A DNA stretch of 51,664 nt from PVC group bacterium (ex Bugula neritina AB1) (GTDB lineage Bacteria; GCA-001730085), in the NCBI GenBank assembly GCA_001730085.1, contig MDLB01000102.1, positions 1-51,664 of the forward strand, written 5' to 3'. Numbering within the stretch: the first letter of the stretch is position 1; each line of letters starts with the position of its first letter. The position numbers and the translations under genes are program-made. The notes beneath the pieces were generated by a model, which saw only the letters and a list, made by a program, of their open reading frames with translations, was not told the origin of the DNA and ran no database searches. Shown piece after piece: positions 1 through 7,055 of this stretch.

Positions 1-513
1 CTCAATCTCCGTCTGAATAGAAACGAACCAATCACCTGCATAATAAGTCACAGTGGCATTTTTGGGAGTACCTATTACTTCTTGGCTCTTGAAAAAATGC
101 ACCCAGCCTATTTTAGGAAGAAATACTTGTTTGTTTTTTATTTTGACACCTACAGGGTATCTAAATCCTGAGTCTGATTTTTTATGTTTGAATCTAGGGA
201 ATCCCCGTCCTTTGACTTTTTTCGTCAAACAATCCCAAATAGCTCTATCTAACATTTTCAACGTTTGATTAAGTGGTTGCGACGAAACCTCTTTTAAGAA
301 ATCATATTCTTCGCTTTTCTTCCAAAAATTATTTTTCCACCAGTCAAGTTCGTACCAGCTCAAAAGCTTTTGCTTGTTCTCCAGTCTTTCCTTTTGAATA
401 GCAAGAGCTTTGTTCCAAACAAAACGATTACAACCAAGATTTTTCTTCAAAGTAATTTCTTGTTCTTTACTTTTTAATTTTAATTTAAATTTAAAACTCT
501 TAACTTTTTTCAT
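1..513 (-). CDS. tnpB: TnpB (RNA-guided nuclease of IS200/IS605), N-terminal part
   Basis: Partial gene; the C-terminal half lies beyond the window. The ATG at 513 is preceded directly by an in-frame TGA, so the start is secure. The 171 residues begin MKKVKSFKFKLKLKSK and carry family hallmarks: a basic N-terminus, NRFVWNKAL (helix-turn-helix region), KGRGFPRFKHKK, and a beta-rich stretch with LPKIGWVHF and ATVTYYAGDWFVS. The RuvC catalytic residues are not in this fragment. TnpB proteins are RNA-guided DNA nucleases that help keep IS200/IS605 elements in place. I see no frameshift in the visible part, so this copy may be intact outside the window. Confidence 0.85.
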   Translation of the reverse strand, partial: MKKVKSFKFKLKLKSKEQEITLKKNLGCNRFVWNKALAIQKERLENKQKLLSWYELDWWKNNFWKKSEEYDFLKEVSSQPLNQTLKMLDRAIWDCLTKKVKGRGFPRFKHKKSDSGFRYPVGVKIKNKQVFLPKIGWVHFFKSQEVIGTPKNATVTYYAGDWFVSIQTEIE

Positions 514-651
514 TCACACACTTTAACATAGGCTCTATGGAAAATTAAAAAATATATTAAAAACCAAAGCTCTCCACATTTTTAATATCTGTGAAAAAGC
601 CTCTCATCCTCAACCTAAAGGAAGAGGTCTTCTCGGCTTGAAATGATAAAA
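1..651 (-). mobile_element. IS200/IS605-type tnpB element, left-end (LE) side, cut by window edge
   Basis: This is the 5' half of a tnpB-only element on the minus strand. It contains the first 171 codons of tnpB (1-513) and, upstream of the gene, a subterminal imperfect hairpin at about 599-628 (outer arms CCTCT/AGAGG). The hairpin is followed by GGCTTGAAATGATAAAA to 651. The same hairpin and tail recur at 21384-21436, which locates the LE. No Y1 transposase tnpA is visible. The exact outer boundary is uncertain, because the two copies agree only up to GATAAAA. The 85 bp between tnpB and the LE hairpin is AT-rich, and I see nothing else in it. Confidence 0.8.
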
Positions 652-733
652 AGATAAAAATAGTTCGAAAAAGCTTTTCACCCTCGAGATCTTTTCGCGC
701 CCCATTAAGTCGCTGAGATACTTTTAAAGATAA

Positions 734-1075
734 TTACTCAAAAAAGCGCTCTATTTTTTGATAAGTTTTAGCGCCAATACCCTTAACCTTAAGCAAATCC
801 TTTTTTGAGGCAAAGCCATGTTTCTTTTGATAAATAACAATCCTTTCAGCAAGCGTTGGTCCAACACTAGGCAAATTTAGCAAATCTTCTTGACTCACCG
901 TTTTTAGAGAATAAACATTAGGGCGTATCCGTTCTAACTTTTGCCAACTCGCAAAATCTTTCTCTTGCCAATCAAACAAGTCATAAGTTTTAGATAAAGA
1001 CCTCCACTGAAGAAAAGAAAGTGCAAGTGTAAAATAAAGTAAACCATTCAAAAGGATTTGATATCTCGTTCTCAT
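734..1075 (-). CDS. Membrane-anchored helix-hairpin-helix protein, ComEA/GspK-like
   Basis: 113 residues with an N-terminal hydrophobic segment (about 8-24) that acts as a signal anchor. The C-terminal (HhH)2 domain is at about 65-112, with two characteristic turns, LPSVGPTLAERI and VKGIGAKTYQKI, and the usual spacer HGFASKKDLLK. This architecture is that of ComEA-type DNA-binding proteins and of the small helix-hairpin-helix proteins linked to type II secretion and competence. Helix-hairpin-helix domains bind DNA non-specifically, and the anchor would place this one outside the inner membrane. Window neighbours include PilB/PilC-type genes, so a role in DNA uptake is possible but unproven. 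It lies downstream of the diguanylate cyclase with a 53-bp gap. Confidence 0.7.
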   Translation of the reverse strand: MRTRYQILLNGLLYFTLALSFLQWRSLSKTYDLFDWQEKDFASWQKLERIRPNVYSLKTVSQEDLLNLPSVGPTLAERIVIYQKKHGFASKKDLLKVKGIGAKTYQKIERFFE

Positions 1076-1128
1076 AATAATAAAGAAAATTCAAGAATTT
1101 TTTAAAGTTTCACTCTTAAAAAATATGG

Positions 1129-2013
1129 TCAAAAAATGACACAGTTTCGGCCTGATCTTTTAGCTTCATAAAGTTTTTCGTCTGCTTTAGAAATAAACTG
1201 AGAAATAGAATCTAGCTCTTCAGAAAAAACAGCAACACCAATACTAACTGTGACATCGATTTTTTGCCCTTCAAATTCAAAAACATTTGACTCAATAGCA
1301 TATCTTACTTTTTCAGCAACAAAAGAGCCCTCTTCCAAACTTGTATTTAATAAAAGCAAACAGAACTCTTCCCCCCCGTATCGAGCCAAAACATCTTCAC
1401 GACGAATAACCTGCTTAATAACATAGGTAAGAACTCTCAATACATAATCACCAGCTTGATGCCCATAGTTATCATTGATTTTCTTAAAAAAATCAATATC
1501 AATCATACATAGAACAGTAGGTTCAGGATTTAAGCGCTCACTTTGAATAGTTTTCTCAAGGATCTCTTCGAAGCGAGACCTCCTATAAATCTGTGTAAGC
1601 CCATCGATTGTTGACAGGCTATACAGTTCATCATGAAAATTTGTCTCAACAATATCTCTATCTAAAAATTTAAAAATGACTTTCCCAACGCTTATTTTGT
1701 CTCCACTACGTAAAACACTTTGATCAACTCTCTGAAAGTTCAAGTAAGAGCCATTTGTGCTTTGACAATCAATCATTGTCCAGTAGCCATCTTCGCCCTT
1801 CAAAAGGTTAATATGTTTCCTAGAAACTAAGATATCGTCACATATAATATCAGCAGCTTCATCCCTGCCTATAATCACCGAGTTTTTAGATAAAGAAAAA
1901 ACCTCTCCTATATTGGGACCAACTATGACAACAAGACATGGGTCACCAGGATCACCATCCACAGGGAAAGCATTTCTTGTGCCTATCTGTGTTTCTAAGT
2001 TACGGTGGGTCAT
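1129..2013 (-). CDS. FHA-GGDEF protein, probable diguanylate cyclase
   Basis: 294 residues with no signal peptide or membrane segment, so probably cytosolic. An N-terminal FHA domain (about 26-117) shows the phosphothreonine-binding motifs GRD (48-50), SRKH (63-66) and STNG (84-87). A GGDEF domain (about 130-294) follows. It has DIDFFKKINDNYGH for metal and substrate binding, the active-site signature GGEEF (212-216), and the product-inhibition I-site RRED (203-206) exactly five residues before it. The enzyme should condense two GTP to cyclic di-GMP, with activity tied to a phosphorylated partner read by FHA. No kinase is adjacent. The only other obvious c-di-GMP gene in the window is the HD-GYP protein at 20200-21210, which may be its antagonist. 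Confidence 0.9.
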   Translation of the reverse strand: MTHRNLETQIGTRNAFPVDGDPGDPCLVVIVGPNIGEVFSLSKNSVIIGRDEAADIICDDILVSRKHINLLKGEDGYWTMIDCQSTNGSYLNFQRVDQSVLRSGDKISVGKVIFKFLDRDIVETNFHDELYSLSTIDGLTQIYRRSRFEEILEKTIQSERLNPEPTVLCMIDIDFFKKINDNYGHQAGDYVLRVLTYVIKQVIRREDVLARYGGEEFCLLLLNTSLEEGSFVAEKVRYAIESNVFEFEGQKIDVTVSIGVAVFSEELDSISQFISKADEKLYEAKRSGRNCVIF

Positions 2014-2236
2014 ATCCTAAATAAACCTTTCAATCAAGCACTTTAATAGCTTCGAATCAAAGCATCATAAATAAATATCATAATAAAACGCATAAAGTAG
2101 ATCACTATCTCTCTCATCTCTTTATATTATAAAAATAATAATACCACATTTAAGCGAGTATCTGCATAATCTCAAGCTAAATCATCTCAATACATATAAG
2201 TTAGTTCAAAATAATCTCCGCCCATCTCTAAACACT

Positions 2237-2266
2237 TTGATTCCCTTTTATTTTTTGGTGTACAAT
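2237..2266 (+). promoter_or_regulatory. Candidate sigma-70 promoter for helicase operon
   Basis: TTGATT (2237-2242), an 18-bp spacer and TACAAT (2261-2266) lie about 70 bp before the helicase start region. The match is 4/6 and 5/6 to the consensus hexamers. The rest of the 323-bp divergent gap (2014-2336) is AT-rich, and I see no gene or structured RNA in it. Prediction from hexamers only. Confidence 0.4.
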
Positions 2267-2336
2267 AGAATTTGCTTCTGCAAAAACCTTCTCATATAAC
2301 TATGAATCTTACAGACTGGTTTTTATCAGAAATTTC

Positions 2337-4289
2337 ATGTTTTTTATATTTCAAATAGAAATGATACCTATGCATACCTTTGAGTACGATGATTTTCAAA
2401 AAAGATCGATGGACTGCATTGATCAAAACCACTCCTTAGTTATTTCGGCACCTACCGGAGCAGGAAAAACAGTTATTGCCGAATATGCTATAGAACAGTC
2501 CATGAAAGAAAGCTTAGGAGCAATATACACTTCTCCTATTAAAGCTCTGAGCAATCAAAAATATCGTGATTTCTGTAAGTCTTATGGGTCTTCGAATGTT
2601 GGGATAGTAACAGGCGATATTTCTTTAAACCCTTCCGCACCTATCCTGGTTATGACTACAGAAATTTTTAGAAATGCTCTGTTTGACAATCACGCGCGTT
2701 TCAACTCACAAAAGTGGGCTATTTTTGACGAAATACATTATATCGATGATATAGAGAGAGGCACTGTGTGGGAAGAGTCTCTTATGTTTTTTCCTGAGCA
2801 CATGCGAATGCTTTGTCTAAGTGCCACCATCCCAAATTTAGATGAGTTTGTTCAATGGCTAAAAAGTATTCATAGTCACTCCATCGACCGAGTTGTTGAA
2901 ACTCACAGGCCTGTACCTTTGAGCACTTATTTTCAATGTGGCCCCTATATAGGTCCTTCTTGGAAAAAACTTAAAAAAGCTCATCATGAATTTTTTCATC
3001 GACTTCAAAAAAACAATAATAAGGAACTTCAAACTAGAAATATTCTTGATAAAGTCGTTAAAGACAATCACTTACCCTTGATTTACTTTGTATTTGCACG
3101 AAAGTTAACCGAAGCCCTAGCTCAACAGTGCTATCATTTAAAACTCGTTAATTCTTCGGAAAAAGAAGCACTTAAAAATCTTTTTTTTGATCTTGTAGAA
3201 AAATATGAAGTTAGTAACGAACCTTCTGTGAAAAAATTAGAACCTTTTGTTTTAAATGGAATCGCCTATCACCACGCTGGAATGCTCCCCAGCTTAAAGG
3301 AGATTGTAGAACAGCTTTTCGCTTCCCGCCTGATCAAAATGATTTTCACAACCGAAACCTTTGCATTAGGCATTAACATGCCAGCCAAAGCTGTTGTTTT
3401 CGATGACCTTAGGAAGTTTTATGGGATCGGATTCGACGACTTGCGCACACGTGACTATTATCAAATAGCCGGCCGAGCAGGTCGCAGAGGATTGGACAAA
3501 GAAGGACATGTTTATGCCAGAGTCAATCCTCGTCGCATAAGATACGCCTCCATTCAAAAAATCATTAATGGGAATTACGAACCCATCAAAAGTCAATTCA
3601 ACAGCTCTTACGCAACACTTTTACACTTGTATGACAAATTTGGCGAAAAACTTTACGATATCTATGTCTCATCTTTCCACTGTTACCAATCAAACAAAAA
3701 GAGACAAAAAAATGCTCAACGCGACCTAAGAAACAAAGTCGCTATTTTAGAAAAACTTGGACATATTGAAAAGAAAAGACTCACAGTTAAAGGAAAGTTT
3801 TCTTCTCAAATGTACGGATATGAACTAATGTTAGGAGAACTTTTTTCAAAAAACATCTTAGAAGATCTAGATGAGGTTTCACTTAATATGATTTTATCCG
3901 CGTTGATCTATGAACCACGGAAAAGAGACATCTCCCCACCCTTAAAAGCTTCTTTCAAAGAGTCTCATAAACTTATCCGAAAACTTAACCGTTACGTTCT
4001 TAGAGAAGAGCAACGCAAAGAAATTTCGCCTCTAACTCGACAAGGGTATTTTCATTTAGCCGAAGCCATAGAAGCTTGGTCAAATGGCTCGACTTTTCTT
4101 GACCTTGAAACAAAGACACCTATCGAAGAAGGAGAAGTCGTGAGGAATTTTCGCATGGTTATCCAACTTTTGCGTTTACTAAAAAATTCCCCTTATGTTT
4201 CACCTCAATTTGTCAAAAAATGTCAAAAATCCTTGAAACTTATCAATCGTGGAGAAGTCAATGCTGAAAGACAATTACGCACACAGTGA
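2337..4289 (+). CDS. Ski2/Mtr4-like superfamily 2 DEAD/DEAH-box helicase
   Basis: 650 residues. SF2 helicase motifs are clear: motif I APTGAGKT (38-45), Ia SPIKALSNQKYRDF, motif II DEIH (131-134), motif III SATIP (162-166), then TTETFALGINMPAK and motif VI QIAGRAGRRG in the second RecA domain. The DEIH box, the spacing to TFALGINMPA and the winged-helix-like C-terminus are those of the Ski2/Mtr4 group (bacterial HelY-like), which unwinds structured RNA during RNA processing or decay. The start is uncertain: ATGs at 2337, 2361 and 2370 are in frame and none has a good SD. The core homology begins just after the 2370 ATG. It is the first gene of an overlapping set with the SpoIID-like gene and queA. 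The biological substrate is unknown. Confidence 0.85.
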   Translation: MFFIFQIEMIPMHTFEYDDFQKRSMDCIDQNHSLVISAPTGAGKTVIAEYAIEQSMKESLGAIYTSPIKALSNQKYRDFCKSYGSSNVGIVTGDISLNPSAPILVMTTEIFRNALFDNHARFNSQKWAIFDEIHYIDDIERGTVWEESLMFFPEHMRMLCLSATIPNLDEFVQWLKSIHSHSIDRVVETHRPVPLSTYFQCGPYIGPSWKKLKKAHHEFFHRLQKNNNKELQTRNILDKVVKDNHLPLIYFVFARKLTEALAQQCYHLKLVNSSEKEALKNLFFDLVEKYEVSNEPSVKKLEPFVLNGIAYHHAGMLPSLKEIVEQLFASRLIKMIFTTETFALGINMPAKAVVFDDLRKFYGIGFDDLRTRDYYQIAGRAGRRGLDKEGHVYARVNPRRIRYASIQKIINGNYEPIKSQFNSSYATLLHLYDKFGEKLYDIYVSSFHCYQSNKKRQKNAQRDLRNKVAILEKLGHIEKKRLTVKGKFSSQMYGYELMLGELFSKNILEDLDEVSLNMILSALIYEPRKRDISPPLKASFKESHKLIRKLNRYVLREEQRKEISPLTRQGYFHLAEAIEAWSNGSTFLDLETKTPIEEGEVVRNFRMVIQLLRLLKNSPYVSPQFVKKCQKSLKLINRGEVNAERQLRTQ

Positions 4290-5472
4290 GATTAAAAAGT
4301 TTTTTATCTATCTAAAGATTTTATTACCTAGTATCCTCTTTTTTTTCACTTTCATCCATCCCATATCAGCCAAGACAATCAAAGTTCTTCTGTCTGAATC
4401 TCCCTCCTTTCATTTGTCAGTCACAAGTCCTTTCAAGATCTCTGATATAAAGGATCGATCTGTTTTTCTTAAAGGAAATTACTTGCCAAACACAAAGGTT
4501 CACATAAATCAAAACTCCTCTGGTTTAAAACTAAACGGATTTCAAAAAACATTTAAAAACGGTTTGCTCATTGATGTTAAACATAGATCTTCTATTTCTA
4601 TAAATGGGTTACGGTACCGTGGAGAATTCGAAATCACTCTCAACCCTACCTCAAATATGATCCGTATCATCAACCATGTTGACACAGAAGATTACCTTAA
4701 ATCTGTCGTTGCACGAGAATCTCCATATTTTTGGCCTGAAAAATTATTACATGTGCAAGCTATTATCTCTCGTTCGTATGCTTATAACGCAATGAATAAC
4801 AATAAAAATGATGATTTCGACTTATTAGATTCAATTCATTCACAAGTTTATACTGGAAAATCTTCTGAAAACCCTAAGGTCAGTCGTGCTGTAGAACAAA
4901 CAAAAGGACAAGTTTTACTGTTTCAAAACAAACTTTTCTCTACTTTTTATCACTCATCTTGTGGCGGAAAAACCGAAAGCTCACATAATATTTGGTCAAC
5001 AAAAATGATCCCTTTAACCGGAAAGGAATGTGGCTATTGCGATGCATCCCCCGATAGGTCATGGAAAAAAACCTTATCGAATAAGTTTATCCAAAAAAGT
5101 TTGTTCAAAAAATTGCTTTCTCTTGGAGCTCAAAACAAACGCATTAAAAATATAAAAATCCTAGAAAGATCACCTTCCGGACGTGCTCTCTGGGTGAAAG
5201 TGACTTACAGCAATGGCAAAGATTTGTCTCTCTCTGGAAACACTTTTCGATTAAAAGTAGGACCAAATCTATTAAAAAGCACACTCTTTAACGTTAGAAA
5301 AAAAGGCAAATCTTTTATTTTTACAGGATCGGGTTGGGGGCATGGTGTAGGGCTTTGCCAGTGGGGTGCAAAAAAGATGTCTCAAGATAGTCGTTTTTCC
5401 GCTTCCGATATTCTAGAATATTACTATCCTCAAACACATGTTGACCATATCTCAAAAAGGCTCTCATCATGA
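4261..5472 (+). CDS. SpoIID/LytB-domain secreted cell-wall protein
   Basis: 403 residues from the ATG at 4261, chosen because GGAG (4251-4254) sits six bases before it. A GTG at 4249 would sit on top of that SD. The gene overlaps the helicase by 29 bp. A signal peptide (hydrophobic 14-37, cleavage near PISA-K) is followed by a SpoIID domain: DTEDYLKSVVARES with the conserved Glu at about 153, LHVQAIISRSYAYNA, YHSSCGGKTESS and the glycine-rich GSGWGHGVGLCQWGAKK. SpoIID proteins are lytic transglycosylases acting on denuded peptidoglycan glycan strands. In non-sporulating diderms such proteins are usually linked to septal wall remodelling or amidase activation. The product should act in the periplasm. 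No sporulation genes are nearby. Confidence 0.88.
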   Translation: MLKDNYAHSEIKKFFIYLKILLPSILFFFTFIHPISAKTIKVLLSESPSFHLSVTSPFKISDIKDRSVFLKGNYLPNTKVHINQNSSGLKLNGFQKTFKNGLLIDVKHRSSISINGLRYRGEFEITLNPTSNMIRIINHVDTEDYLKSVVARESPYFWPEKLLHVQAIISRSYAYNAMNNNKNDDFDLLDSIHSQVYTGKSSENPKVSRAVEQTKGQVLLFQNKLFSTFYHSSCGGKTESSHNIWSTKMIPLTGKECGYCDASPDRSWKKTLSNKFIQKSLFKKLLSLGAQNKRIKNIKILERSPSGRALWVKVTYSNGKDLSLSGNTFRLKVGPNLLKSTLFNVRKKGKSFIFTGSGWGHGVGLCQWGAKKMSQDSRFSASDILEYYYPQTHVDHISKRLSS

Positions 5473-6494
5473 CTTTATCCTATAACTTACAAGACTATTC
5501 ATTTGACTTGCCAGAAGAACTAATCGCTCAACATCCTATGAAAGATCGAGATCAATCAAGGCTTTTGATCTATCACTCCAAAACAAAAGAAATAGAGCAC
5601 GACACCTTTTCTGGCTTATATAAATATCTTGATGCAGAAGATCTCCTTGTTTTAAACGACACAAAAGTCATCCCTGCTCGTCTTTATGCTTGGAAAACAA
5701 CAGGAGGGAAGATTGAAATTTTTTTGATACGACCTATAATCGCTCAAACATGGTTATGCATGGTGAGTTCATCAAAAAAGATCAAAAAAGGACACTCATT
5801 AAAATTATCAAGTGATATCCAAGGAGAAATCATAAAAGAACTACCCCACGGCTATAGACATATTAGCTTTCATGGTGAAAACCTAGAAGAGAATTTAAGA
5901 AACCTAGGAAATATTCCCTTGCCTCCCTATATCAAAAGAGAACTCAATGAAGAAGATGCAACTCGCTATCAAACCATTTTCGCATCCAAAGAAGGTGCCG
6001 TTGCAGCACCTACTGCTGGATTACATTTCACAGACAACCTTTTCTCTAAACTAAAACAAAAAGGAGTCAATGTTGCTCACATAACATTACATGTAGGACC
6101 AGGAACCTTCAAAAAAGTGACTTGCGATGATATTAGAAGCCACCATGTCGATCAAGAGTATTTTGAAATCTCCAACGAAACTATTAACCTTTTAAAAGCA
6201 ACAAAGAAAAAGAAAAAAAGAGTTATTAGCGTAGGAACAACAACAACTAGGGTCCTCGAATCTTTGGAAACCCCTTGGGCCTCTACGAAAGGATGGACAA
6301 ACCTTTATATTCGACCTCCATACACTTATAAAGTTATAGATAGCTTAATAACAAACTTCCACTTACCTCAAAGTAGCCTGTTATTTCTCGTGAGTGCTTT
6401 AACTGGACACGAGGAAATCAAGTCCATTTATAAAGAAGCGGTTTTTGAACGCTACCGCTTTTATAGTTATGGAGATGCTATGATTTGTCTGTGA
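5469..6494 (+). CDS. queA: S-adenosylmethionine:tRNA ribosyltransferase-isomerase (queuosine synthesis)
   Basis: 341 residues, the normal QueA length. It transfers and isomerises the ribosyl group of S-adenosylmethionine onto 7-aminomethyl-7-deazaguanine in tRNA, giving epoxyqueuosine. Family signatures seen: FDLPEELIAQHP near the N-terminus, NDTKVIPARL, AAPTAGLHFT, ITLHVGPGTFKKV and GTTTTRVLES. Its ATG overlaps the stop of the SpoIID-like gene (ATGA), implying translational coupling. No tgt or other queuosine gene is in the window. Downstream lies a 561-bp gene-free region containing an inverted repeat. Confidence 0.97.
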   Translation: MTLSYNLQDYSFDLPEELIAQHPMKDRDQSRLLIYHSKTKEIEHDTFSGLYKYLDAEDLLVLNDTKVIPARLYAWKTTGGKIEIFLIRPIIAQTWLCMVSSSKKIKKGHSLKLSSDIQGEIIKELPHGYRHISFHGENLEENLRNLGNIPLPPYIKRELNEEDATRYQTIFASKEGAVAAPTAGLHFTDNLFSKLKQKGVNVAHITLHVGPGTFKKVTCDDIRSHHVDQEYFEISNETINLLKATKKKKKRVISVGTTTTRVLESLETPWASTKGWTNLYIRPPYTYKVIDSLITNFHLPQSSLLFLVSALTGHEEIKSIYKEAVFERYRFYSYGDAMICL

Positions 6495-6744
6495 ATATTT
6501 ATTTAGCACCTACAAATTAAATTTTTCAAATAAACAAAATTTTTATATACAAAGTAAATAAAATGTATGCTAAAATTAGCCCCTACACTTAAAAGTTAAA
6601 ACTTATATTTAATAGAGAGACCTCCGTATTCCAAAAAACTCTCATTGATAGTTTTAGTTTTTTAATTCGAAAAAGTATTTATACAAAATTTCATTCGATT
6701 TATTAGAAGTAATTTTTACAAGAGTTTGTTTTTTGAATATTTAA

Positions 6745-6925
6745 GGAGATCCTTACAAAATACCACATAAGCTTTCTTGCTGTTCTTTTAAAAAATTGTG
6801 TTATTTCGAAAAAAGCCCATATCTATTGAGAATATAAAATTTTTTAAAAGAACAAACTATTATAAATTTTCTTAAAATAAAGCATATCCTGTATTTTGCA
6901 ACAATCGCAGAAGGCAAAAGCCATA
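6745..6925. repeat. Interspersed imperfect inverted repeat, copy IR1 (in gap 6495-7055)
   Basis: This is a long imperfect palindrome in the 561-bp gap after queA. The left arm contains AAATACCACATAAGCTTTC and GTTCTTTTAAAA (6782-6793). The right arm carries TTTTAAAAGAAC (6842-6853) in opposite orientation and ends CTGTATTTTGCAACAATC. Read on the minus strand, 6827 down to 6745 aligns over about 80 bases with the plus strand at 31658-31740, sharing ATAGATATGGGCTTTTTT, AAAAGAAC, CAAGAAA and CTTATG. The resemblance is far above chance even at this AT content. A weaker relative may lie at about 6621-6680. The remainder of the gap is AT-rich without a gene. Confidence 0.6.
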
Positions 6926-7055
6926 AGTCCTATTATTTAAAAAATCTCTCTAAATAAAAACTTCATATTTTTGAGATAAATTTTACATTATTAAGCAATA
7001 TATATGCTTCTTAAATTAAAATATTTTTAATTTTTAAATATAAAGGAATTGACCA

